Shown here: one piece after another, positions 1 through 7,157 of the stretch
Layout: each line of letters begins with the position of its first letter
Position numbering within the stretch: position 1 is the first letter of the stretch
Assembly: GCF_004359215.1 (NCBI RefSeq)
Contig: NW_027152095.1
Coordinates: forward strand, 1 to 22,454
Length of the DNA: 22,454 bases
Direction: 5' to 3'
From: Bremia lactucae
Taxonomy: Eukaryota; Oomycota; Peronosporomycetes; Peronosporales; Peronosporaceae
Made by a program: the position numbers and the translations under genes
The notes under the pieces: model-generated
What the model saw: only the letters and a program-made list of their open reading frames with translations
Databases searched by the model: none
Told to the model about the DNA's origin: nothing

Positions 1-440
1 TCGATGCTGAGTCTTTCAGCATCGTTGTCTAAGTCAGTAAAAGCATAACTGTTATTACTGAGTTTGTCCACTTCAATGTTAGTAAACTCAACATTCGTAT
101 CCTTCGCATTGAACCTTAGGGCTAATGAGTCATGAGCAAGAGCTAAAGCTTCTTTGCTCGAGCGAGTCCCTCCCCCCTTAAATAAGAGTTACTCTCAAAC
201 AGCATAGGGATACGAGGGTGTCGTAAGCCATTCACGAAAAATGGTGTATGCTTTGTAGAAGCATGCGCTGAATTGTTGATGGCAAATTCTACATCGGCAA
301 GAACTCGCTCCAGCTGTCAAAAGAGTGGACGTGTCCGAGACGTATCTCTTAGAGAATACGGTTTGCACGGTCCGTCTGACCATCTGTTTCAGGATGATCA
401 GAAGTTGACATTTTTAAATGTGATCCAAGTGATTTGAACA
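1..440 (-). pseudogene. Gypsy integrase, C-terminal part of the core and downstream region
   Basis: After the foreign insertion the integrase frame resumes with FKSLGSHLKM and STSDHPETDGQTDRAN (about 438-365), the block around the third catalytic residue of the DDE core. The acidic residue in the GQT-x-R motif is Asp here, where most gypsy integrases have Glu. Downstream reading (with two or three stops) is followed by a region encoding KDTNVEF, EVDKLSNNS and DAERLS at 1-175. The same C-terminal region recurs at 19425-19637 on the minus strand with clear similarity, confirming that it belongs to this family. The element continues past the left edge. Confidence 0.75.
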
Positions 441-590
441 CTGTTAGCTACTAATTCCAACCGAGGTCGAAACGATCGCCATGATGGGACGCATTTAGCA
501 GCAACCGCTAACAATAAAGTCTGCAGTCGCCGCCTAATTTGTTCCCAACTAAGTTTTGCCACAGTTCACGTGGAAGTTTTTTAGGTGTGG
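440..590 (-). other. Fragment of rDNA internal transcribed spacer 1 (ITS1), degenerate
   Basis: Immediately after the 18S end the minus strand reads CCACACCTAAAAAAC then CCACGTGAAC, the typical beginning of Peronosporales ITS1. Further on it has GCGGC, a GCTGCT-type stretch, CATCATGGCGATCG and GGAATTAGTAGC, which match in order the conserved ITS1 blocks of Phytophthora and relatives as I recall them, with many substitutions. The fragment stops before 5.8S and joins the integrase sequence at about 440. This is the strongest taxonomic clue in the window. Divergence suggests an old insertion, but I cannot measure it. Confidence 0.8.
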
Positions 591-643
591 TAATGATCCT
601 TCCGCAGGTTCATCTACGGAAACCTTGTTACGACTTCACCTTT
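591..643 (-). rRNA. 3'-terminal fragment of 18S (SSU) rRNA, pseudogene
   Basis: The minus strand reads GGTGAAGTCGTAACAAGG, then the universal 3' end of eukaryotic SSU rRNA ending in CCTGCGGAAGGATCATTA. One substitution (GATGAACC instead of the usual GGTGAACC) is visible. Only about 50 nt of 18S is present; upstream of it the sequence no longer matches SSU rRNA. It is therefore a dislocated fragment and not a functional rRNA gene. The ITS1 follows directly in the correct order, so the piece was captured from genomic rDNA or from unprocessed pre-rRNA. Confidence 0.9.
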
Positions 644-860
644 ACCTTTGCATTCTTAACGTATTTTTGTTACCATCTCCTTCAATGGCTAGTTATACAG
701 GTTTGCGGCTGCGGTAGTACTAAAATCAATAATAGAGCATAGCTTAAACCAGTAATGCTCACTAACTCAGCCGCAGGGTGTTAATTAGAAAGTGGTATTG
801 AGGATGGTAGTGACTTGTTCACGACTGCAGATTCTCATGCTGAATCTGGAAATTCTCATG

Positions 861-1205
861 CTACAATTCGCAATGAAAATTTTGCACGGAGATTTTAAGC
901 TTGAGCTCATCCCGCCGTGGATCGAGGGTCTCGATCTGAGACCAGTTCAAAATGTAACCCATCAAGTAAAAGATCGTTTTAATAAAGCCACGAGCACAGC
1001 TTTTGGCTGTGATCGACTCCGGGACGGCAGCAAGATGTACCATCTTGCTTAAACGCTCAGCAAAAACAAGAATACCATTATTCTTATGGGTGACTTCAAA
1101 GAATCCGAGGACGAAGTTCATAGATACGGACTGCCAGCACTCTGCCGGAAAAGGCAGAGGATGTAACGGAGCACGGGATGAAGCACTGGGCACGGGATGA
1201 AGCAC
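861..1205 (-). pseudogene. Gypsy integrase, first part of the catalytic core
   Basis: The protein reads AECWQSVSMNFVLGF, NNGILVFAERLSKMVHLAAV and ESITAKSCARGFI, a typical gypsy integrase core. The residue in SVSMNF (codon 1116-1118) is Asn; the related copy at 21.0 kb has Asp there (SVSMDF), so the first catalytic acidic residue is lost. The second block (SDRDPR) lies in another frame about 930-915, showing a frameshift just before the foreign insertion. A perfect 19-bp tandem duplication at 1171-1208 sits at the start of this segment. Confidence 0.8.
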
Positions 1206-1208
1206 TGG
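1171..1208. repeat. Perfect 19-bp tandem duplication
   Basis: The 19-mer GCACGGGATGAAGCACTGG occurs twice back to back (1171-1189 and 1190-1208) inside the integrase relic, in the linker between the zinc-binding and core domains. It is a simple local duplication that adds 19 bp and contributes to the frameshift there. Confidence 0.95.
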
Positions 1209-1229
1209 GGTTTCTTGTTGACAAACTTC

Positions 1230-1430
1230 TCAAGCACGTATGTGCTTGTGGACGAACACATACTGGCGTGGCCAGTAGAAGTCGGAACTTATCGTGAGAA
1301 ATGTCTTCTCCCGTCCACGATGACCACTTTTTGGTGCATCGTGGTACTCATACATGATGCGTAATCGCAGATCATTATGGGTAGGGATGATGACACGAGG
1401 TGTGTCGCCAGCAATGGCTGAACAATACAA
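1230..1430 (-). pseudogene. Gypsy integrase, N-terminal zinc-binding domain
   Basis: The reading contains RIMYEYHDAPKSGHRGREKT and DFYWPRQYVFVHKHIRA, the H-H half of the HHCC zinc-binding domain that precedes the integrase core in gypsy elements. The first Cys of the CxxC pair is replaced by a stop (IRA-stop-EVC), whereas the copy at 21.1 kb still reads IRACEVCQR. The domain can no longer be made in full. The preceding region, 1435-1620, holds no recognisable motif beyond the expected linker. Confidence 0.75.
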
Positions 1431-1623
1431 TTAACCGTTGCGCGTTGTATATCTATCTGTTGAGGATCGATACAACTTCGACAACCCTTCTAAGGATTGT
1501 TGGGATGGATCTCTTAGGTAATCCATCAACCCTGTAAGAGCCTTATCTTCATGTTAAGCTCTTCTAACGTCGTCATTTAATGTTGACATCGGAACACTTA
1601 TTATTGCAACAGTGATCTTATGG

Positions 1624-2400
1624 TCACTGTTGCGCAGCCAGCTCAAAATAGGGCCGGCGCGAAAGGGCATCAGCGACAACGCTTAGTCGTCTTGATTTAT
1701 ACTCCACGGAGAAGTTATACTCCGCAAAGGAAGACAACCATCTCGCCATTCTATGCGAGAGGTGTGGACTGCTTATGGCCGTGCGTAAAGACGCATGGTC
1801 CGTATATTCAATGAACGGTCTATCTTCCAAGAGGTAGACCCTAACTTAGCCAGTGCGTATTTCATGGCAAGGAGTTCCTTATCATACACTAAATAGTTGC
1901 GTTCGCTGGTTGAAATTGACGCGATTGAAAATAGACGACGCGCTCTGCGCCGTCTGTGACATATTGCGTTAACGCACAGCCGAATGCAAAATCGCTGGCG
2001 TCAGGGACGACATGAAAAGGTCGATCTCGGTCTGCAATCGCCAGGATTGGCGATTGCATCCAGCTTTTCTTAATATCATCGAAGGAAAGCTGACAATCAG
2101 GGTTCCATGACAACTTTACGTTTTTTCTTCAACAAAGAAGAAAGATATACTGTCATTTTAGCACAAGTACGTGAGTACTTGTGCAAAAATGCCGCTAAAC
2201 GAGGAACTGTTTTAGTCCCTTACATCGACTGGTACAAGCCAGTCGGTGATCGCCTTGATCTTTTTCTGAATCGCGGCATTCACCGTGTTTACCCACGATG
2301 CACCCAAGAAGAGGTATTTCGCTTGCAGCGAATATACATTTCTGCATGCAACTTGTGCTTACGCATAAGGGTAAGAACCTTTCGGACGTGGATACGATGA
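1624..2400 (-). pseudogene. Gypsy RT connection and RNase H domain, frameshifted
   Basis: Pieces in different frames align with the intact copy at 20.2-21.0 kb: KCIFAASEIPLLGCIVGKHG (about 2345-2286), then LAAFLHKYSR (about 2190-2150), then QSPILAIADRDRPFHVVPDASDFAFG (about 2057-1970) with the first RNase H Asp, then TDHASLRTA and ADALSRRPYFELAAQQ at the domain end (1800-1624). At least three frame changes occur, and part of the RNase H between about 1830 and 1889 is out of frame. A perfect inverted repeat (1606-1615 and 1624-1633) coincides with the stop at the end. Confidence 0.8.
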
Positions 2401-2970
2401 ACTTCAACATCCGGCGTTCCGTTCATGGGTCTGCTATGAACGAAGTCGTCATCATAATAGCTCGGTACAAAATCCCGCCCCGATCTCAATAGATTGGTTA
2501 CACGTTTGTCAAATGTCGCAGGGGCATTACTAAACCCCTGTGGCATGACTAGCCACTCCCATAGCATACTACTTGGGGGTGATTACTGCTGTGAGCGGAA
2601 TATCTTGTTCACGCACAAGGATCTGATAGAATCCATCCAGCAGATTCATTGACGAAAAGATAGTACTCTTTGACATGCCATCAATGATTACATATTTTCG
2701 TGGTATCGGCGTTTGAGCCGGTACAGTTGCAGTATTCAGTTTATTGAATGCATGCACTATCCGCCAACCTCCTGTTGCATTGCGCACACAGAAGGTTGTA
2801 GAGCTATGTGGGAAAGTTGATTCCCTCACATGGCCCGCTGCTAAGCATTCGGCAAAGAATTTGTCGATCGCTATTACTTGTTCACGACGCAACGGCAATT
2901 GATTCATACCACAGTATTTCGAACCTGGGATAAGGTCGATTTCGTGTCGAGTGCCTTTGTCGTTAGGCAA
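2289..2970 (-). pseudogene. Gypsy reverse transcriptase, fingers and palm
   Basis: The minus strand encodes TRHEIDLIPGSKYC, GHVRESTFPHSSTTFCV, GGWRIVHAFNKLNTATVPAQ and STIFSSMNLLDGFYQI in one frame (2970-2569), then MLWEWLVMPQGFSNAPATF and SYYDDDFVHS in the next (2567-2289). These are the standard RT motifs. The active-site YxDD is present as YYDD (2459-2448), but the Asp expected in SMDL is Asn (SMNL) and a stop or frame break separates the two segments. It is a non-functional copy closely related to the one at 19722. Confidence 0.9.
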
Positions 2971-2999
2971 CTCGCACGGTACTGATTCAGGGAAGACAT

Positions 3000-3782
3000 C
3001 CTAAAATTCAACTAAATCTTTATGCATATGGGTTGTTTTCAAAGACTCCCAGGATCGGGACGTAAAACGTATAATCCGAATCTTCTCATTCAGGACACTT
3101 TCGTTTATCGATGAGCTATTGAGAATCCGTTCGTTCTCAAGAAATACGATTGCCGACCGAATATTGGCCACGTTGTCGTCATCTGTGACAAGTAGGCAGA
3201 TCTGCTTGACTTTACTACTACGCAGATCAGCAAAAACCGTTTCGATTATAGCGTTGGCAATCGAGTTATCTCCGAAGTTAACTTCGGAGGCGCTAATAGA
3301 TCAAGTGTATAAGCGCCTACACTTGATCCATTGTTTACTAAGACATTGATTGTCTCAGTTTCTTCTTTGGAACTTATTTCCAAAGGTACCTGGGAACCTT
3401 AGACCACAGGTTTCCGGGGACTTCTTCTCTCAGAAATTATTTGGTGAATATCCTCCCCAACATCCTCTAGCTGTGGTTGCGCTACCACAGCGATATCCTT
3501 CACGATCGACTCTCCAGTCGAGCAAGGACTTTCGCACTCTCTCTTATAGACGGGCGTTCCAAATTCTCTTGGATGTTGCTTTTCAAGAAAGCATCCTTGT
3601 TTCGTACCTCTTAACTTATTCGAGTGGTTGAACTTCGACGCTGCCTGTGCTTGTGCACTTCCGTCAATAACTATGTCCACGTCACAATAGCGGACCTTCG
3701 ATGTTGCATTTGCTCGTGCACAGCCGTCGGGATCTAACTCCACAATGTGCTGGGTATTCACACTGAGGTCTTGTGCAGTCAT
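3000..3782 (-). pseudogene. Gypsy pol linker upstream of RT
   Basis: A 127-residue open stretch (3782-3399) begins MTAQDLSVNTQHIVELDPDG and is acidic, Ser- and Lys-rich with no recognisable catalytic motif. It continues in shifted frames through TETINVLVNNGSSV (around 3360-3320) and QICLLVTDDDNVANIRSA (around 3205-3150) to the RT start. The block lies between protease and RT in this family, and the reading of the second part is inferred from frame continuity. Two perfect hairpins (3270-3289, 3299-3328) sit in the middle. Confidence 0.5.
3270..3328. repeat. Two adjacent perfect hairpins
   Basis: CTCCGAAGTTAACTTCGGAG (3270-3289) is a perfect 20-bp palindrome. Nine bases later GATCAAGTGTA (3299-3309) pairs perfectly with TACACTTGATC (3318-3328) across an 8-nt loop. 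Both lie in the gypsy linker on the minus strand. They belong to the wider set of short perfect inverted repeats described in the findings. Confidence 0.9.
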
Positions 3783-3861
3783 GCTAACGACCGAACCACA
3801 AGTGAGGCCATCGCACTCACTCGTACGACATCCACACGCCTGTAACGCTCAAAGACGTTCA

Positions 3862-4167
3862 TTAGTTGGCCATGATGAACGAGAGACAATTATTAAATTG
3901 TTCTAGAAGGGACAACAGCATTGTGAAGCGAACCACCTGCTGACTTGCCGTATTCCCAAGCCTGCGTACGGAAGAATATGCACTAAGATGCACAAGGTCA
4001 TGGTTTTGAGCACCATTATCTATCTCCAACTTCCAAGCTCTTTGCTTTAAAGTGACTTGGAAAGGATAGTTCAAGCACTTATGGCTTCGCTTACTTGAAT
4101 TTTCGGGACGGTCTGGGTCATGATGGGATACCAGCATTCTTGTATTTAAAAAAATCTTTACTTGCAC
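3862..4167 (-). pseudogene. Possible start of a gypsy aspartic protease (weak)
   Basis: A 101-codon open frame contains LEIDNGAQNHDLV, which could be a degenerate form of the retropepsin D-[ST]-G-A motif (DNGAQ). It lies in the right place and orientation, just upstream of the pol linker. No flap or ILG motif follows, and the frame ends at a stop. It may be a chance frame over other gypsy sequence. The region 4170-4477 has no gene that I can recognise. Confidence 0.3.
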
Positions 4168-4477
4168 TTCGTTCTAGGACGGTTCCAACTTTTCTAAACC
4201 GCGCAAAAAAGTCAATGGAAAGCCGTCAGATAACGCCGCAGTTGGTGATCGTGCACGGAGAGTTTGGCGTTGATCTATGTAATGCAATGTGATACGCTGT
4301 AATTCAGAAATTAAATTGACTAAAAACTGCATGAAGTGAGTTTAGAAATTCTCTTCCTAAAATGTGGTTTTACTCTTTTTAAACCCATACGGCAATTTTT
4401 CGTTCAATAGTAGTAATTGTCCCGTCCTATCCTATATATTGATGTTTTGTCCTCTTTTTTAGCGCTCAGACTCATGT

Positions 4478-6258
4478 TTACGAGGAACTTTGCCACACTA
4501 TTTCTTTCGCCTCTTTAAACATCACAACGACACATGTCACATTATCGGTCGACCGCTGATGAAAAATGGCATACTCAATAAGCGCCTACACAAAGAAAAA
4601 CGAGAGAGAATCGCGCCATTAATCCACCACAAGCATCATCTAGCACAATCCACTCACTCACACACCTCAACAGCCCGTTGCACATCTTTCAATTCGACAA
4701 GTTTTCGACGAACAAAATCCACAGCTTCTTGATCTTTCAACACATCATACAATCCGTCACTTGCGAGCATCACAAACTCGCACTCGTCTGTTAATTCCGT
4801 GACGGTAAACTCTGGCGTCGGAATCACTAATGGACCTTTTAAAATATCGTTGGGATTCACCGGTAATTCCTGCGAATTGTACTCGTTCCGTGCTTTCGTG
4901 TCAATGTCATCGACCAAAGGCTCGACGAGATCAAACGACTTGAAAGGGGCGTCGCCAAAGGCACGCGAGACGGCCAATTCGCCCATAATACGTCCGTGAA
5001 TCACAAAGCCGCCAGTCTCTCGAATCCGCTGCGCTTCGTCCGTTCGACTGGGTTTATGATCATTTGAAAGTCGTTCAGCTGTGCCATTGCGACTCAAGAC
5101 AGTGCGCGAGTCTCCAACGTTGGCCACAAAGAGATACTTGCCCGCCACAAAGACTGTCGTGGCCGTGCTTCCAGCTTGCGGACGATCCGAGGTCCTTAAA
5201 AATTCTTCATCCGTACGTTCAAACGCATTGGTCAAGCGCTTCATGATGATTGATTGCAATTCCTCAATTGTCATTGTTAGTAAAGGTTTCAATTCACTCG
5301 TGTGCATGAAAAACGCGGTAATGAGGCTATGGTGGAGCACGTCACTCAAAAACGAAGATGCTTCGTCACCGCCATGGCCGTCATAGACAGCAAAGAATGA
5401 CTGGGGATGCAATCCCAAACGACTTAATGGTTCAATACACAAGTCTTGAATAATCGTATGCGCGTCTTCCATATGTTTACGAGCGCCCATGTCGGCATGC
5501 GCTCCAAAGTCAAACCGATTGACAGTTAAACACGTTTGTGCCACGAGTAAATCGTCGCCAATTTCCAGTCGATAGGGTTCTTGATAACTTCCCACGAGTT
5601 TCATAAATGTCCCATTCGTCGAGTTTAAATCAATCAAATAAAATTGATTCGTCAATTCATCAAACCAAATTGCAGCATGTTTTCGAGAGAGTTCCCCATC
5701 ACTTGTATGGATTTGATTCTCCGCAGATCGACCAATTCCTGCACCTTCTTGTGTAATCACAAACTCCGTGCCAGCTAATTTGCCACTTAATGCCGAGACC
5801 GTAAGACTTGGCAATTCTTCGTGAAACGATGTAACAAGAAAATCCGATTTTCCAACTCGAAATGCCACGTGAGGCTCGAGAGGCCATTGCATACGATCGC
5901 CCATATTTTCGTCATTTGCTTGGGTTTCCACGGGACTTAACCGCACAAACGTGTCCCCATTTGCTTGGTCGCCATTGACTAAATAGAAACGCCCGTGACT
6001 ATACAGCACACGTGCGTGGTCGGTCTCTGCAAGGAGTGTATCGGCAGGTATACTTGCAATATTCTCACAAGTTTGGCCAATACCGCCTCCTTTCTCATCA
6101 AACGTAAAGCTTGTGACGGTATCTTCTTCGGTAAACGCCGTCATTTTAAGCACCACGTGGGTCCATGTGTGTTCGAGATACAAAGGCACTGGATCGTCTT
6201 CGACTTGGTCAGTAGCGAGATGATCGTCTATTTTGACCGATTCAGGCACGGAAGGCAT
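4478..6258 (-). CDS. PP2C-family Ser/Thr phosphatase with FHA domain(s), two exons
   Basis: Metal-dependent (Mg/Mn) PP2C phosphatase; likely soluble. Exon 1 is 6258-4666 (531 codons), exon 2 is 4585-4478 (35 codons), joined over an 80-bp GT-AG intron to give about 566 residues. Residues 150-250 form an FHA phosphothreonine-binding domain with IGRS (about 175-178), LSRKH (190-194) and NSTNGT (212-217). Residues 45-145 look like a second, weaker FHA-like unit. The PP2C domain runs from about 252: RKHMEDAH (260-267), VYDGHGG (292-298), GSTATT (363), VANVGDSR (378-385), NDHKP (399-403), GELAVSRAFGD (426-436), SDGLYD (501-506); the last metal-site motif STDN is in exon 2. Key metal Asp residues are present, so it should be active. 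The first in-frame ATG is at 6258, but the frame stays open without a stop back to about 6460, so an upstream exon is possible. Confidence 0.9.
4586..4665 (-). other. 80-bp intron in the PP2C gene
   Basis: On the minus strand the intron starts GAG|GTGTGTGAGT (donor at 4665) and ends with the pyrimidine-rich TTTTTCTTTGTGTAG|GCG (acceptor at 4586). Reading through it would stop at 4654 and lose the last PP2C motif. Splicing in phase 0 joins ...RAVE to ALIEYAIFHQRSTDNVTCVV, a textbook PP2C C-terminus. Nearby GTGAGT donors are closer to consensus but put exon 2 out of frame, so the GTGTGT donor is preferred. Confidence 0.88.
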
Positions 6259-6460
6259 TTCTTTCGAGTCATAAAGCTTGTCGTTTTCAACAATCGCGTT
6301 GCTGCTAGACGCATTATTGCCGGTAGGAGTACTATCGTTCTCCTTTGTCGGTGGTACATAGCTCCCGATACTGCTAGTATTGGAGCGAAGAAGGCGATGA
6401 ACGCCTGATGTGCGGGCCCGTTGGAAAGAACTCGCTAATCGGACATCGGATTCTACGTGT
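6259..6460 (-). other. Open in-frame extension upstream of the PP2C start, possible extra coding sequence
   Basis: The frame of the phosphatase continues upstream of its first ATG for about 65 codons without a stop (to a TAA near 6460), reading SDVRLASSFQRARTSG, HRLLRSNTSSIGSYVPP and ENDSTPTGNN. It has no ATG. The composition looks protein-like (Ser/Arg/Thr-rich). A candidate acceptor CACGTAG lies at its upstream edge. Either this is a 5' UTR that happens to be open or the gene has another short upstream exon that I cannot define. Confidence 0.4.
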
Positions 6461-6535
6461 TACAACGCGTATTAGTGTCTAAAGTCGCATCATGGCACGA
6501 AAAAGGACTGCAACATGGCCACGTACGTGGCGGTT

Positions 6536-6553
6536 CTAATCGCAAATGAGTCG
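6536..6553 (-). promoter_or_regulatory. Oomycete initiator-like element upstream of the PP2C gene
   Basis: The minus strand reads ACTCATTTGCGATTAG, which resembles the oomycete transcription start core (GCTCATTYY followed by a flanking promoter block). It lies about 290 bp upstream of the PP2C ATG. The resemblance is partial and the motif is short, so this is a tentative call. Confidence 0.3.
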
Positions 6554-7157
6554 AACGTCGACGATCCGGGTCATTCTCGTGTTTCCGTACCACTACAAAC
6601 CACACGATATTGTCACAAAGGAAGAGAGTGTGCTTTAAATGGCCACACGATGTCACGTGCCTTGCATCTTGAGCGTCTGGACATCCTGCGCGTCCGCCAT
6701 GGCGCGTCTTCTAGCGTGATGTTCTCGGTATTAAATCTACTCGTGGCAACACGAGAGATTCGGCGGTTTGATACTGAATCTTGCAATACGTTGCAAAGAA
6801 TTGGCACTTGCGTACTAAACGCGCCCCACGAGGCGTAACAACGAGCCAAAGAAGAGTTGCAAGGTCTGCCAAGGGGCGAGGATGTCTCTGCCACTGCGGA
6901 ACGAGATCGGACGCACTTGGTGTACATCACATCAGTCGGTTGTTTTTATTTTTTTTAAAGAAAACCTTTCAATCTATATATTAATTTGTTTTTCACGAAC
7001 AATGAAAAATTCGCAATTTAAATACAAATTTACAGGAATACAATCGCCAAAAGTATAAATTAATTTGAATTCCATTTTGACAGACATCCGTAGGTTTACA
7101 CACAACCATGGACAAACTTTTGAGGGACATTAAAATTGGTCAGGACTCGTAAGTCGC
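6554..7157. other. Intergenic region between the two host genes
   Basis: About 600 bp separate the 3' end of the membrane-protein gene (7158) from the presumed start region of the phosphatase gene; both genes are on the minus strand. The part at 6940-7080 is AT-rich with T and A runs, fitting a promoter or untranslated region. Overlapping open frames on both strands at 6515-6930 show no recognisable protein features. I see no RNA gene or mobile element here. Confidence 0.5.

Larger units (their letters stand above)
440..905 (-). other. Foreign insertion inside the integrase core, containing rDNA
   Basis: On the minus strand the integrase reads up to RDPRSTAG (around 910) and resumes at FKSLGSHLKM (around 438). 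Normally only a few residues separate these two blocks, so about 465 bp is extra. The part nearest 440 is an 18S-ITS1 rDNA fragment (440-643). The part at 646-905 is unrecognised; it holds a direct repeat of the 11-mer AGCATGAGAAT on the minus strand, two copies about 23 bp apart near 825-865. The boundaries are accurate to perhaps 10 bp. No clear target duplication was found. Confidence 0.7.
1..4170 (-). mobile_element. Decayed Ty3/gypsy retrotransposon, pol region (element 1)
   Basis: Read on the minus strand, this stretch gives the gypsy pol order: possible protease, linker, reverse transcriptase, RNase H, then integrase, running off the left edge of the window. The order RT-RNase H-integrase is diagnostic of Ty3/gypsy as opposed to copia. 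No single frame is open; stops and frameshifts occur in every domain, so it is a relic. No LTR or gag is seen at its 5' side, and it stops roughly 300 bp from the 3' end of the phosphatase gene. A second copy of the RT, RNase H and integrase regions lies at 19.4-21.2 kb and serves as an internal reference for aligning the breaks. The right boundary is approximate. Confidence 0.85.

Noticed and set aside
591..643. A functional 18S rRNA gene end
   Set aside because: Only about 50 nt of 18S is present, ITS1 is degenerate and 5.8S is absent; both sides are retroelement or unknown DNA.
2034..2057. Hairpin GCAATCGCCA/TGGCGATTGC as a template-switch product
   Set aside because: Element 2 has nearly the same hairpin at 20586-20609, so it is an ancestral feature of the coding sequence for SPILAIAD.
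6385..6396. RLLR (RXLR-like) motif in the open extension upstream of the PP2C gene
   Set aside because: There is no signal peptide before it and no acidic dEER-type motif after it, and it is in frame with a phosphatase; four residues are expected by chance.
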